Origin: Sphingopyxis sp. H050
Lineage (GTDB): Bacteria > Pseudomonadota > Alphaproteobacteria > Sphingomonadales > Sphingomonadaceae
NCBI RefSeq assembly: GCF_001468265.1
Contig: NZ_LNRZ01000001.1
Coordinates: 1 to 64,000 of the forward strand
Direction: 5' to 3'
Length of the DNA stretch: 64,000 nucleotides
This document shows positions 1-10,716 of the stretch, piece after piece (position 1 is the first letter of the stretch; each line of letters begins with the position of its first letter). The notes beneath the pieces are model-generated. The model did not search any database, was not told where the DNA came from, and saw only the letters and a program-made list of their open reading frames with translations. Both the position numbers and the translations under genes were made by a program.

Positions 1-1
1 C

Positions 2-562
2 TCCGCGGACGAGCGCGCCGGTGCCTTCCGCACGGCGACCGCCGCCGCCTGCCACAGCAGCGCGCCGCGCCCGCTCGTTCCCGGCGAAATATGGACGCTC
101 GACACCGCGGCCGAGGCGTTCACGCTTGCGGGCGGCAGCGGCGATGTCCTGCTTCTCGAAATCGCGGTCCAGCCCGCGTCGTCGCTCCCGACCCGCACCT
201 ACGACATCGCCAGCGGCCGCCTCGTCCGCGCCTCGGCCTCCCGCCGCGACAGCAGCGTGCGCCAGATGGCGCTCGCCCTGCTGCGCAGCTTCGGACGCAC
301 CGACGCCGCCCCGCTCTTCGCCGCCGAGACGCAGGCGCAGGATTTCGCCGCACGCTGGGCCGCGATGCGCGAGTTTGTCGCGCTCGATCCCGCGGCGGCG
401 CGCCCGCACCTTCAACGCATGGCCACCGCCGACCCGCACCCCGAAATCCGCCGCGCCGCCGCCGCGACACTGGCGCTCTATGCTCCCCTTCCGCCGGCGG
501 GCGGGGTTGGGGGAGGGTCTGTCGAAGCCCCGGCACCGGAGACGTGCAAGTGCCCCGCCTGA
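2..562 (+). CDS. HEAT-repeat protein, 3' part
   Basis: The reading frame is open from the left edge of the window, so the start lies outside. The visible 186 residues include helical Ala/Leu/Arg-rich repeats of HEAT type (MRQMALALLRSFGRTDAAPL, then a second repeat near HPEIRRAAAATLALY). HEAT repeats usually form scaffolds for protein binding; no catalytic motif is seen. The last ~24 residues (LPPAGGVGGG onward) do not look like a HEAT protein and coincide with a palindromic element at 483-539, so the natural C-terminus may have been replaced. The stop overlaps the next gene by 19 bases, which suggests coupling. Confidence 0.7.
   Translation, partial: SADERAGAFRTATAAACHSSAPRPLVPGEIWTLDTAAEAFTLAGGSGDVLLLEIAVQPASSLPTRTYDIASGRLVRASASRRDSSVRQMALALLRSFGRTDAAPLFAAETQAQDFAARWAAMREFVALDPAAARPHLQRMATADPHPEIRRAAAATLALYAPLPPAGGVGGGSVEAPAPETCKCPA
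483..539. repeat. Palindromic element at the 3' end of the HEAT gene
   Basis: The stretch contains CCCCTTCCG, a GC-rich palindromic core and GGGGGAGGG, the layout of the CCCCTCCCC/GGGGAGGGG elements at 3274-3403 and 61601-61707. It is translated as the Gly/Pro-rich tail of the upstream protein. Confidence 0.5.
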
Positions 563-1434
563 TCGATCCACCCGCGGCCTGCGAATACGACCTCGAAGAA
601 GTCGCCGCCCGCCTCGACGAAAGCGGCGTCGACCTTTCCGACGAAGCCAGCGTCGCGCGCTGCGCCGGCCTCCTCGCCGGCCTCCAGCGCAACCGCAGCT
701 TCCTCGCCGACCGCATCATCGCCGAGCTCAAGGCCAGCTACGCCGGCCAGCTCGCCGCGAACCGCTATTCGGCGCAGGTTTTCCTGCTCCACCGCAGCCC
801 GCGCGGGCATTTCCTCCGCGCCAACCTCTGGCCCGCCGCGACCGACGCGGTCTACGCCGCGAGCGGCCCCGCCGCCTTCGCCTACGGCCTGCCGCACGAC
901 CATAATTTCCACTTCCTCACCACCGGCTATTGGGGCCCCGGCTATGTCAGCGACTATTATGAGTATGACGCCGAAGCCGTCGACGGCCGCGCCGAGGAGT
1001 CGTTAAATCTGCACTTCGTTGAGCGCAGCAGCTTGAGCGAAGGCAAGATGATGCTCTACCGCGCCCACCGCGACATCCACAGCCAGCTCCCGCCGGAGCG
1101 CCTGTCGGTCAGCCTCAACATCATGGACGAGGGCGAGCACATCCCCTGGCGCGACCAATATATCGTCGACCTGGAACGCGGCACGATCGCCAGGCGCCCG
1201 ACGCTGACCCCCGGCGAAATGCTCCTCCGCTGCGCCGTCCACCTGACCGACAACGCCAAGGACATCGCCGAGCATTTCGCGAAAGCGCACCCGGTGCCAC
1301 GGGTCCGCGCGAACGCGATCGCGGCGCTGGCGGCAGTGGCAGAGGGCGACGGAAGGGCGGCGGTGCTGGAGCGGGGGGTGGGGGATGTCGATGCGCGGGT
1401 GCGGGATGATTGCCTAAGGCGGCTGGCAACCTGA
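544..1434 (+). CDS. Cupin-like protein of unknown function
   Basis: A GTG at 544 gives 296 residues; a GTG two codons later is also possible. The middle of the protein carries a probable metal-binding cluster (PHDHNFHFLTTGYWGPGY, then YRAHRDIHSQLPPERLSVSLN) with spaced His and Glu residues, as in cupin or cysteine-dioxygenase folds. The C-terminal ~70 residues (VPRVRANAIAALAAVAEG) look like a HEAT-type repeat, which links it to the HEAT gene it overlaps. Substrate and pathway are unknown; I do not recognise a named family. Confidence 0.6.
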   Translation: MQVPRLIDPPAACEYDLEEVAARLDESGVDLSDEASVARCAGLLAGLQRNRSFLADRIIAELKASYAGQLAANRYSAQVFLLHRSPRGHFLRANLWPAATDAVYAASGPAAFAYGLPHDHNFHFLTTGYWGPGYVSDYYEYDAEAVDGRAEESLNLHFVERSSLSEGKMMLYRAHRDIHSQLPPERLSVSLNIMDEGEHIPWRDQYIVDLERGTIARRPTLTPGEMLLRCAVHLTDNAKDIAEHFAKAHPVPRVRANAIAALAAVAEGDGRAAVLERGVGDVDARVRDDCLRRLAT

Positions 1435-1566
1435 TCCTCCCTGTCGCGCAGCGATGGGGAGGTGGCAGCGCGAAGCGCTGACGGAGGGGCAATGGCGCCG
1501 CCGTCGCGGCCCCTCCACCGCCCTGCGGGCGGTCCCCCTCCCCATGGCTTCGCCACGAGGAGGATT
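1433..1566. repeat. Dispersed palindromic repeat, family C
   Basis: Nested imperfect inverted repeats built on GATCCTCCCTG, GGGGAGGTGGCAGCGC, CGGAGGGGC and CCCCATGGCTTCGCCA. A second copy lies at 63856-63992 in the opposite order. There is no open reading frame of merit; it follows the stop of the cupin-like gene. Confidence 0.75.
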
Positions 1567-1587
1567 CTATATCCGCACCCGCCCTCC

Positions 1588-1614
1588 GTCATTCCCGCGC
1601 AGGCGGGAATCCAG
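1588..1614. repeat. Short hairpin repeat
   Basis: A small inverted repeat, ATTCCCGC GCAG GCGGGAAT, of a type common between genes in proteobacteria. It lies in the spacer before the restriction-modification gene; no function is evident. Confidence 0.55.
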
Positions 1615-1695
1615 CTTTCGCTTCAACTTGGCGAAGCTTGCCCCTTGGCGCCCGAATCGGCTTCGTCTAGCGTTGGGTCGTCATAAGGGGGCGGC

Positions 1696-4623
1696 ATGCG
1701 ACTGAGTTGGGACGAGATCAAACGCCGCGCCAAGGCGTTCAGCGAGGAATGGCGCGACGCCCATTATGAAAAGGGCGAAACGCAAAGCTTCTACAACGAT
1801 TTCTTCGAAATCTTCGGGATCAAGCGCCGCACCGTCGCCGACTATGAGCGGCGGGTCAAACTGCTCGATAACAAGCACGGCTTCATGGACCTGTTCTGGC
1901 CGCGCACGCTGCTGATCGAACAGAAAAGCAGCCGGCTGGACCTCGGCAAGGCAGAGGAACAAGCGCTCAACTATGTCGCCGGCTTGCCCGAAACCGAACA
2001 GCCGCGCTTCATTCTGACCTGTGATTTCCAGAATTGGGTGTTGCGTGACCGTGATAGCCGGAGCGATCCGCTCAGCTTCAAGCTCGCCGACCTACACAAG
2101 CACATCACTGCCTTCGACTTCATGCTCGGGCGGCGCGTCAGCTTCGAAAATCAGGCGGGGGTGACGATCAAGGCGGCGGAGCTGATGGGCAAGCTCCACG
2201 ACGCGCTGGAGGAGGCGGGCTACATCGGCCACGACCTCGAACAATTTCTCGTCCGCATCCTCTTCTGTCTGTTCGCCGACGACACCGGCATTTTTCAGCC
2301 GAAGGATATCTTCCTTCAACTGATCGACAACGACACCCGGCCTGATGGCAGCGATACGGGCATGGTGCTCAGCCAGCTTTTCGACGTCCTCGATACGCCC
2401 GAGGGCAAGCGGCAAAAGGGCCTGTCAGGGGAACTCGACGCCTTCCCCTATGTGAATGGCCAATTGTTCAGCGGCCCGCTGCGTATCCCGCAATTCGACC
2501 AGAAGATGCGCGACCATCTGCTCGACGCGGCGCGCCACGACTGGTCTGCCGTGTCGCCCGCGATCTTTGGCTCGCTCTTCCAGTCGGTGATGGATGCCAA
2601 GGAGCGCCGGGCCAAGGGCGCGCACTATACGACCGAGGCGAATATCCTGAAAGTCATCGGCCCGCTTTTCCTCGACGATCTGAAGGACGAACTCGATCGG
2701 CTCGCCCTTCGCAAGACGGGCCGCGACGCCGCGCTCACCGAATTTCTGGCGAAACTGAAGCGGCTGACCTTTTTCGATCCCGCGTGCGGCTGCGGCAATT
2801 TCCTCGTCATCGCCTATCGCGAAATCCGCGCGCTGGAACTGCGCGCGCTGCGCCTGCGCTACCCCGACGGCGGCATGAACGCCGCGCTGATGAGCCAGGT
2901 GACGGTCGATCAATTCTACGGCATCGAATTTGAAGAATTTCCGGCGCGCATCGCCGAAGTGGCGATGTGGATGGCCGATCATATCGCCAACAACTGGATG
3001 AACGAGGCGTTCAACACGAACATCGCGCGCATCCCGTTGAAAGGCGGCGCGACGATCCTGCATGGCGACGCGCTGGAAAGCGATTGGGCCGAACTGCTGC
3101 CGCCCGAAAAATGCAGCTATATCATGGGGAACCCGCCCTTCATTGGGCAAAGTTACCAGTCGCCGTTTCAGCGCGAACAGATGGCGCGTGTGATCAATGC
3201 GCCATCGGGACGCGCCGGTTCGTTGGATTATGTCGCGGCTTGGTTCATCAAGGCAGGGCAATATGTGAACCATGTCCCCTCTCCCCTTGCGGGAGAGGTC
3301 GCGGGAGCATACGCGACCCGGCAAGATATTGCGGCGCAGACGCGCCGCGACCCCTCTCCCGGCCCTGCGGGCCGACCTCTGCCGCAAGGGGAGAGGGGTG
3401 GGAACAGGCGCATCCGCATCGGCTTCGTCTCGACCAATTCGATCACTCAGGGCGAACAGGTGGCACAGCTCTGGCCGCTCCTGTTCGACCGCTACGGCCT
3501 CGAAATCGCCTTCGCGCACCGCACTTTTAGCTGGGGCAGCGAAGCGCGCGGCAAGGCGCATGTCCATGTCGTCATCATCGGCCTCGCGCACCGCGATCAC
3601 GAACCCACCGAAAAAAGGCTGTTCAGCTATCCCGACATCAAGGGGGATCCGGTTGAGAGTCGGCATGTTGCGCTGACGGCTTATTTGTTTGATGGCAAAG
3701 GCGTCGCGAATACACATCTAGTCGTACGCGATCAGCGAAAACCCCTATGCGACGTCACGCCGATGCGAATGGGCAGTAAGATCGTCGACGGCGGTCATTA
3801 CATTCTTAATCAGACCCAGCGTGCTGCCTTTCTTGAGGACGAGCCTAAAGCGGAAAAATATCTGGTCCCACTCGTCGGATCGCTTGAATATATAAATGGG
3901 GGACGCCGTTGGGTCCTCGCGCTTTCCGGAATTTCCCCCGATGAATATCGCGGCCTGCCTACAATTATGGATCGGGTTAAGGCAGTCCGGGAGTTTCGAC
4001 TGTCGAGCAAGAAAGAAGCGACGCGAAAATTGGCGGACTATCCGACTCAATTTGAGGTGAGCACGATTCCGCAATCTAGCTTTCTTGTGTTCCCGGAAGT
4101 CAGTTCCGAGCGACGAGACTATGTGCCAATAGGATGGCTTGAACCTCCCACAATTCCGTCGAATTTGGTCCAGACACTTTTGGACGCCGACCTCTATGAT
4201 TTCGGTATTCTGACCAGCCGAATGAATATGGCTTGGCTAGGGCATATCGGGGGACGACTAAAGAGTGATTTTCGCTATTCGATCGGTCTCGTCTACAACA
4301 CCTTCCCTTGGCCCAACGCCACCCCCACGCAGCGCACCAAAATCGAAAACCTCGCCCAAGCCGTCCTCGATGCCCGCGCCGCGCATCCGACCTCTAGCCT
4401 CGCCGATCTCTATGATCCCGACGCTATGCCCGGCAATTTGCGCAAAGCGCACGCCGCGCTCGATGCCGCGGTCGATAAACTCTATCGCTCCGCGTCCTTC
4501 GCGTCCGACCGCGATCGCGTCGAACATCTGTTCGGGCGCTACGAAGCGCTCGTCAATCCGCTCGAACGCGAGGCGGCGAAGCAGAACAAGCGCGTGGCGC
4601 GCAAGGCGGCCAAGCAGGACTGA
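1696..4623 (+). CDS. MmeI-like (type IIL/IIG) restriction-modification enzyme
   Basis: A single 975-residue protein with endonuclease, N6-adenine methyltransferase and specificity regions. The N-terminus has the MmeI-type nuclease signature D-X9-E-X-K (D65, E75, K77 in [14 protein letters not shown]). Methyltransferase motifs follow: [10 protein letters not shown] (about residue 310), motif [10 protein letters not shown] (361) and motif IV NPPF (479). A target-recognition region lies at roughly 649-863 and a helical C-terminus follows. Enzymes of this family methylate one strand and cut about 20 bp away, so they need no separate methylase; none is present. About 43 residues (527-569) come from a palindromic element read in frame. 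The recognition region is AT-richer than the rest. ATG 1696 follows AAGGGGGCGG. All key motifs look intact, so activity is plausible. Confidence 0.88.
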   Translation: MRLSWDEIKRRAKAFSEEWRDAHYEKGETQSFYNDFFEIFGIKRRTVADYERRVKLLDNKHGFMDLFWPRTLLIEQKSSRLDLGKAEEQALNYVAGLPETEQPRFILTCDFQNWVLRDRDSRSDPLSFKLADLHKHITAFDFMLGRRVSFENQAGVTIKAAELMGKLHDALEEAGYIGHDLEQFLVRILFCLFADDTGIFQPKDIFLQLIDNDTRPDGSDTGMVLSQLFDVLDTPEGKRQKGLSGELDAFPYVNGQLFSGPLRIPQFDQKMRDHLLDAARHDWSAVSPAIFGSLFQSVMDAKERRAKGAHYTTEANILKVIGPLFLDDLKDELDRLALRKTGRDAALTEFLAKLKRLTFFDPACGCGNFLVIAYREIRALELRALRLRYPDGGMNAALMSQVTVDQFYGIEFEEFPARIAEVAMWMADHIANNWMNEAFNTNIARIPLKGGATILHGDALESDWAELLPPEKCSYIMGNPPFIGQSYQSPFQREQMARVINAPSGRAGSLDYVAAWFIKAGQYVNHVPSPLAGEVAGAYATRQDIAAQTRRDPSPGPAGRPLPQGERGGNRRIRIGFVSTNSITQGEQVAQLWPLLFDRYGLEIAFAHRTFSWGSEARGKAHVHVVIIGLAHRDHEPTEKRLFSYPDIKGDPVESRHVALTAYLFDGKGVANTHLVVRDQRKPLCDVTPMRMGSKIVDGGHYILNQTQRAAFLEDEPKAEKYLVPLVGSLEYINGGRRWVLALSGISPDEYRGLPTIMDRVKAVREFRLSSKKEATRKLADYPTQFEVSTIPQSSFLVFPEVSSERRDYVPIGWLEPPTIPSNLVQTLLDADLYDFGILTSRMNMAWLGHIGGRLKSDFRYSIGLVYNTFPWPNATPTQRTKIENLAQAVLDARAAHPTSSLADLYDPDAMPGNLRKAHAALDAAVDKLYRSASFASDRDRVEHLFGRYEALVNPLEREAAKQNKRVARKAAKQD
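3274..3403. repeat. Palindromic element inserted in frame in the R-M gene
   Basis: Outer arms CCCCTCTCCCCTTGCGG and CCGCAAGGGGAGAGGGG are inverted repeats, and GC-rich inner hairpins sit between them. The element is translated without a stop (VPSPLAGEV ... PLPQGERGG) between the methyltransferase catalytic core and the conserved segment RIGFVSTNS. The protein is correspondingly longer than MmeI (about 919 residues, from family knowledge). Confidence 0.8.
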
Positions 4624-4967
4624 CCCTCCGCGTCTCCGCGCGAAATAATCCTTTCCTACATTATCCCGCCATGCCAGCCTCCCGTTCTGGCTCTTTGACT
4701 CGTCGAAATCCGCTGCCCCGCCGCCCGCGCCGAAGATCGCGGCGGTGCGACCTTTGCCATCTTTCCGCCGCGCGCGCCGTGGGCGACCTTCGCGACCTTT
4801 GGTGCCGGTCTGAAGTGACCGGGACGGTATGCTTCATTAGGCCGACCTTTCCTGAACTTTGCACCGCTAAAAACGACAAAGGAGACAGTTTGGGCTGCAC
4901 GTCCGTGTCTTTTGTCGCCTCAAGACCCTTGCTGACAGCGCGGCTTTCGCCTGCTAGGGCGCCGCGC
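4624..4967. other. Spacer before lepA with a hairpin
   Basis: I see no convincing gene in these 344 bases. They carry several GACCTTT repeats and an inverted repeat at 4874-4917 (CGACAAA..AGACA against TGTCT-TTTGTCG, 12 bp with a GG bulge, 18-base loop). The hairpin ends about 50 bases before the lepA start and could be a leader structure or protein site. Confidence 0.4.
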
Positions 4968-6791
<1,824 letters not shown>

Positions 6792-6908
6792 GGTCAGGAC
6801 CTGCCGCCGGGGACCCCCTCGCTGCGCGACCCCCCGCTTAAATCATAGGTTCGCTTCGCCCGAAAATCGGCCAAGCAGGCTGCGACGATGGGCGAGGATG
6901 ATTGGGAT

Positions 6909-7727
6909 ATGAGCGATTCGGGCGCGCAGCGGCTGACCGGCAGGGTCGCCTTCATTTCGGGCGGATTGCGGGGCATCGGCCTTGCGTGCGCCGAACGCTT
7001 CCTCGCCGAGGGGGCCGAGGTCATCCTCTCCGATCTCGATAGCCCGGACAGCGATGTCGCGGCCGCGGTGATGGCGCGGCTGGGGCAGGCGGCGAGCTAT
7101 GTTCAGGCGGATGTGACGAAGGAAGAGGACTGGCACCGCGCGCGCGACGCGGTGCAGGACCGCCACGGCCGGCTCCATATCCTGGTCAACAATGCCGGGA
7201 CCGACCTGACCGGCGCGGTGGAAACGCTGAGCATGGAACGCTGGCGGCGGATCATGGACATCAATGTCGACGGGGTGTTCCTCGGCGTGAAGACCTTCGT
7301 GCCGATGATGGCGGAGAGCGGCAAGGGGGTGCGGGGCGGCGCCTCGATCATCAATGTCAGCTCGATCATGGGACTGGTCGGCTATAACGAAGTCTCCGCC
7401 TATAACGCATCGAAGGGGGCCGTGCGGATGTTCACGAAGGGCATCGCGATCGAATTTGCGCAGAAGCAGATGCCGATCCGCGCCAATTCGCTTCACCCCG
7501 GCTTCGTGATGACCCCCTTGCTGGAGGCGGGCTTTCAGCGCTGGGTCGACAGCGGATTTGCCGAAAGGAAGCAGGATTTGATGGACGCGATGGCGGGCGC
7601 GACCCCGATGGGGCGGCTGGCCGATCCGGCCGAACTGGCGGCGGGCGCCTTCTTCCTCGCCAGCGCCGACAGCGCCTATATGACCGGCGCCGAGCTGGTC
7701 ATGGACGGCGGGTGGACCGCGCAATGA
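6909..7727 (+). CDS. SDR-family oxidoreductase
   Basis: A 272-residue short-chain dehydrogenase/reductase. The Rossmann glycine motif reads SGGLRGIG, NNAG follows at the expected spacing, and the catalytic S..YxxxK is in NVSSIMG...YNASK. The C-terminus ends with the typical MDGGW. ATG 6909 is preferred because GAGG lies upstream; ATG 6888 would add seven residues. The next SDR gene overlaps by four bases (ATGA), so the two are probably translated together and may act on the same substrate, which is unknown. Confidence 0.85.
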   Translation: MSDSGAQRLTGRVAFISGGLRGIGLACAERFLAEGAEVILSDLDSPDSDVAAAVMARLGQAASYVQADVTKEEDWHRARDAVQDRHGRLHILVNNAGTDLTGAVETLSMERWRRIMDINVDGVFLGVKTFVPMMAESGKGVRGGASIINVSSIMGLVGYNEVSAYNASKGAVRMFTKGIAIEFAQKQMPIRANSLHPGFVMTPLLEAGFQRWVDSGFAERKQDLMDAMAGATPMGRLADPAELAAGAFFLASADSAYMTGAELVMDGGWTAQ

Positions 7728-8503
7728 CCATCGCCCTCGACAATGTCGTCGCGCTGGTCACCGGCGCCAGGGGCGGCATCGGCCGCGAATTGTGCAAATC
7801 GCTGACGGCGGCGCGCGCGATCGTCGTCGCGACCGACCTCGCCGACGACGCGCCCGACGTCGAATGCGACGTCTATTTCCGCCACGACGTGACGAGCGCG
7901 GCCGACTGGCGGCGGATCGCCGGCGAAATCGGCCGCCGCTGGGGCCGGCTCGACGGGCTGGTCCACAATGCCGGCATCTCGATCGTCACGCGGATCGAGG
8001 ACAGCCCGCTCGCCGAATGGCACCGGGTCAACGCGGTCAATGTCGACAGCGTCATCATCGGCACGCAGGCGCTGTTGCCGCTGCTGAAGGAAGGCGGCAA
8101 GGCGCGCACGAGCGGCGCCTCGATCGTCAATTTCTCCAGCGTCGGCGGCCTGCGCGGCGCGGCGTTCAACGCGGCCTATTGCACCAGCAAGGCGGCGGTA
8201 AAGATGCTGTCGAAGTGCATGGGAGCCGAATTTGCGGCGCTCGGATATAATATCCGCTGCAACAGCGTCCATCCCGGCGGCATCGACACCGAGATGCTCA
8301 GCGGCATCATCGAACGCTATGTCGAGCTGGGCGCGGCGCCGTCGCGTGAAGCGGCCGAGGCGGGGATGAAGCTGGCGCACCCGATCGGCCGCATGGGGCG
8401 GCCCGACGAGATCGGCGGCGGCGTGGTTTACCTTCTTTCCGACGCCGCCAGCTTCGTGACCTGTAGCGAGTTCCTGATCGACGGCGGCTTTTCGCAGGTC
8501 TAG
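7724..8503 (+). CDS. SDR-family oxidoreductase
   Basis: A 259-residue second short-chain dehydrogenase, coupled to the first by an ATGA overlap. It has VTGARGGIGREL (NAD(P) binding), HNAG, the catalytic Ser in NFSSVGGLRGA and YCTSK (in place of YxxSK, Tyr and Lys kept), and ends LIDGGFSQV. A pair of SDR genes in this arrangement is typical of steroid, terpenoid or alicyclic alcohol metabolism, but nothing local fixes the substrate. Confidence 0.85.
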   Translation: MTIALDNVVALVTGARGGIGRELCKSLTAARAIVVATDLADDAPDVECDVYFRHDVTSAADWRRIAGEIGRRWGRLDGLVHNAGISIVTRIEDSPLAEWHRVNAVNVDSVIIGTQALLPLLKEGGKARTSGASIVNFSSVGGLRGAAFNAAYCTSKAAVKMLSKCMGAEFAALGYNIRCNSVHPGGIDTEMLSGIIERYVELGAAPSREAAEAGMKLAHPIGRMGRPDEIGGGVVYLLSDAASFVTCSEFLIDGGFSQV

Positions 8504-8545
8504 CGGCCCAACCCTCTCCCTCGCCCCGCCCGGTATCGGTCGAGC

Positions 8546-8964
8546 CTACGGCTTCTTCTCCTCCAACCGCACAATGCTCACCACGCACCGCGCCGGAATC
8601 TCGATGATCCCGCTGATGTGCAAATCCTCGTCGCCGACGAGCATGGCCGATCCGGCGAGGACCTTGACGCAATCGTCGTCGTGGATCAGGCGGCCGACCG
8701 ACAGGCAGATTTGCGTCTTGCCGGGATCGAAATCCAGATAGTCGATCCAGCCGCCGTCACACTGCCGCTGGCGGCCAGATGCGCGATGAAACCCCGCTGC
8801 CGGGCGTCGGTGATGCTGTTCCACCGCTGCTTAACATAAGTGACGGGTTCGAATCGGAGATCGTCGGGCAGGTCGTCGGGATCGTCGGGCAGGTCGTCGG
8901 GATCGACGGAAAACACGTCGGCTTCATCGCCGGCGCGGAGGGACGGGAGGCTTTCTTCGGTCAT
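8546..8964 (-). pseudogene. LexA-box gene that appears frameshifted
   Basis: ATG 8964 is preceded by AAGGAG at good spacing, so translation starts here. The first frame runs to 8686: an acidic stretch with PDDLPDD repeats, then RQRGFIAHLAASGSVTAA, which resembles the start of a helix-turn-helix domain, then a non-protein-like tail. The neighbouring frame from about 8755 to 8546 reads like a real C-terminus (GWIDYLDFDPGKTQICLSVG, ending SIVRLEEKKP). I infer one ancestral gene that lost part of its helix-turn-helix and its frame. A LexA box lies 35 bases upstream. Two separate genes or a sequencing error remain possible. Function unknown. Confidence 0.5.
8860..8901. repeat. Tandem 21-base repeat, two copies
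   Basis: Two identical copies of ATCGTCGGGCAGGTCGTCGG plus G, in frame in the disrupted gene, encoding PDDLPDD twice. Such in-frame units can change copy number by slippage. Confidence 0.8.
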
Positions 8965-8998
8965 CACATGCTCCTTGGTTCGCTTGGACGAATTAAGC

Positions 8999-9013
8999 GA
9001 ACCATATTGGAAC
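8999..9013 (-). promoter_or_regulatory. LexA box (SOS operator)
   Basis: On the minus strand the sequence is GTTC-CAATATG-GTTC, a perfect GTTC-N7-GTTC alphaproteobacterial LexA site, 35 bases upstream of ATG 8964. It partly overlaps an inverted repeat GGTTCGCTT/AAGCGAACC (8978-9003), which may be a second operator. Confidence 0.75.
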
Positions 9014-9347
9014 ATTGTAGGAAAGCGGTTTTTTGCGAGCCGCGATCATGCTTCGTCGTCCCGGCGCGGATCGGAGATTGTCCTCTTGAGGCAGGTGACG
9101 CCTATTCCCCTTTCATCGCCGGGATGACGAGGCGGGGAAGTGTCGCCTGTTGGCTTCACCGCGATTAGCCCCTTGAGACACTATCCGATTGTTCCCCGGC
9201 GAAAAGCCGGGGTCCAGCGCGTAATGATGCGATGTTTGTTTGCAAACGCTCTGGACCCCGGCTTTCGCCGGGGAACCATAGCTGCTTAAATGGTGCGAAT
9301 GCCGATCAAGGCCGGGGTGACGATGAAGGGGCGGGTCCGGGCCCCGC
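9014..9347. other. Gene-free spacer with repeat
   Basis: No convincing gene is seen. The main content is the palindromic repeat at 9192-9275. The spacer separates the LexA-controlled promoter from the end of the XRE gene. Confidence 0.5.
9192..9275. repeat. Palindromic repeat, family A
   Basis: Paired arms TTCCCCGGCG..AGCCGGGGTCCAG and CTGGACCCCGGCTTTCGCCG in inverted order around a short AT-rich centre containing TTTGTTTGCAAAC. Related copies lie at 13680, 21492 and 41730. Confidence 0.85.
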
Positions 9348-9794
9348 CTACATCTCGATCAGGATGCGGACCTTGGTGGGGCTGGTCCCGGCGGCGCTGG
9401 CGATCTGGCTGCGGACGCGGGCGACGAGCGACTGGAGGTCGCGGCGTTCGGGGGCGGCGTCGACGGTCAGTTCGGCGACCGGCACGCCGAGCAGCGTCGC
9501 GAGCGCTTCGAGCCGTGCCGCCTTGGGCCGCGAGCGGTCCTGTTCCCAATAGCAGACCGAGGTGACGGTGACCCCCAGGCGGCTTGCGAGTTCGCCTTGC
9601 GTCAGCAGCTTTTGCTTGCGCAGGCGCGCCAGGCGCTCGCCCACGGTTTCGTCCGCGATGTCGGGGGAGGTATCGCCGCCGGATGCGACCGGTCCGGCGG
9701 CGCCCTCCACAGGGTGGAAGGGAGGAGAGAAGGATTTGCTGTGGTGCACGAGCCCGTCGAACCTTTTGTTTTTTGTCGGACCCTGCCCTACCAT
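9348..9794 (-). CDS. XRE-family transcriptional regulator
   Basis: A helix-turn-helix of Cro/CI type occupies about residues 50-105: VGERLARLRKQKLLTQGELA, then RLGVTVTSVCYWEQ and ARLEALATLLGV. The first ~45 residues look disordered and the C-terminal ~40 residues (RRDLQSLVARVRSQIASAAG) are probably helical. ATG 9794 gives 148 residues, but no clear Shine-Dalgarno precedes it, and a TTG at 9827 is an alternative. It faces the disrupted LexA-box gene in tandem and could act at that promoter; this is only a neighbour-based guess. Confidence 0.75.
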   Translation of the reverse strand: MVGQGPTKNKRFDGLVHHSKSFSPPFHPVEGAAGPVASGGDTSPDIADETVGERLARLRKQKLLTQGELASRLGVTVTSVCYWEQDRSRPKAARLEALATLLGVPVAELTVDAAPERRDLQSLVARVRSQIASAAGTSPTKVRILIEM

Positions 9795-9922
9795 GTTAAA
9801 TCGCGCGTCACTTTCAACTTCTCCCAAATCGGCATGACCGGTTGGGCAGTTGCGGCGGGCCGTTGCGGGGCGCCTGCCGTGGGGCTAATCTGGCGCTCTT
9901 CGGAGCAGAGAGGGGCCGCGAG

Positions 9923-10558
9923 ATGACGGGAGCCTGCGCGAGACCGCTCGACGGCATCGTCGTGCACAGTGAACTCAGCGACGGCACGCAGGTGTGCCTG
10001 CGGACGATCCACCCCGACGACGAGGCGCTGCTGCGCGAGGGGATATCGAAGCTGTCGGCGGAGTCGCGCTATCTGCGTTTCTTCTCGCCCGCGCCGTCGC
10101 TTCCCGATGCGGTGGTGCGCCGGCTCGCCGATGTCGACGGGCACGACCATATCGCATGGGGCGCGATCTGCAGCGATTGTCCCGGCTGGCCCGCGATCGG
10201 CGCGGTGCATGCGGTGCGGTATCCGGACGGCGCCGACGGGACCGAGCGGCGGGTGGGCGAATATTCGGTCGCGGTGCTCGACGCCTTTCACGGCAAGGGG
10301 CTGGCGCGGATGATGACCGCGGCGCTGCTGATCGACTGCCGCGCCGAGGGGCTGGCGGCGCTGGACGTGAATACGCTTTCGGAGAACCGCGCCGCGGTGG
10401 CGCTGGTCCATGCGCTGGGCGGCACCTGGAAAGGCGAGAGCGCGGGGGTCGCCGAATATCGGATCGACATCGAGACCGCGCTCGCGGCGCTGCGCGCGGA
10501 CACGGATGCGCGCGGGGTGCAGGATGTGTTCGTGCAGTTGGAGGGCTTGGATCGATAA
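9923..10558 (+). CDS. GNAT-family acetyltransferase
   Basis: A 211-residue protein with the GNAT order: an N-terminal strand LRTIHPDDEALL, a helix LSAESRYLRFF, and the acetyl-CoA segment VAVLDAFHGKGLARMMTAAL, where a variant Q/RxxGxG/A loop reads HGKGLA. The SAESRYLRFF segment is typical of the GNAT domains found in Pat-like protein acetyltransferases and stand-alone relatives. ATG 9923 is preceded by AGAGGGG; an upstream in-frame start at 9842 would add unconserved residues. The substrate is unknown. Confidence 0.8.
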   Translation: MTGACARPLDGIVVHSELSDGTQVCLRTIHPDDEALLREGISKLSAESRYLRFFSPAPSLPDAVVRRLADVDGHDHIAWGAICSDCPGWPAIGAVHAVRYPDGADGTERRVGEYSVAVLDAFHGKGLARMMTAALLIDCRAEGLAALDVNTLSENRAAVALVHALGGTWKGESAGVAEYRIDIETALAALRADTDARGVQDVFVQLEGLDR

Positions 10559-10565
10559 GGCCTAG

Positions 10566-10604
10566 TCCCTCCCGCCGCGGCGGGTCGCGAACCGCGACGG
10601 GAGG
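10566..10604. repeat. GC-rich inverted repeat
   Basis: CCCTCCCG and CGGGAGGG flank a GC-rich centre with GTCGCGAACCGCGA, just after the GNAT stop. No T-run follows, so a role as terminator is uncertain; it may be a relative of the CCCTCCC palindromic elements. Confidence 0.45.
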
Positions 10605-10716
10605 GTTGCAGGGCTGCGCTGCCGAAGCGTCGCCGTCCCGCGCCTCCGCTCTAGCGGCGACGTCATGGCGGCGCGGTGACATGGATCACAAAATCGGAAA
10701 GTCGGGCGCGGATGCG

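Noticed and set aside
4671..4967. N-terminal extension of LepA from an upstream ATG
   Set aside because: The extra 99 residues are Arg/Pro-rich and unlike LepA; the conserved N-terminus starts at 4968.
8845..8860. GGTTCGAATC, like a tRNA T-loop
   Set aside because: No acceptor or anticodon arms are present; it encodes part of the gene at 8546-8964.
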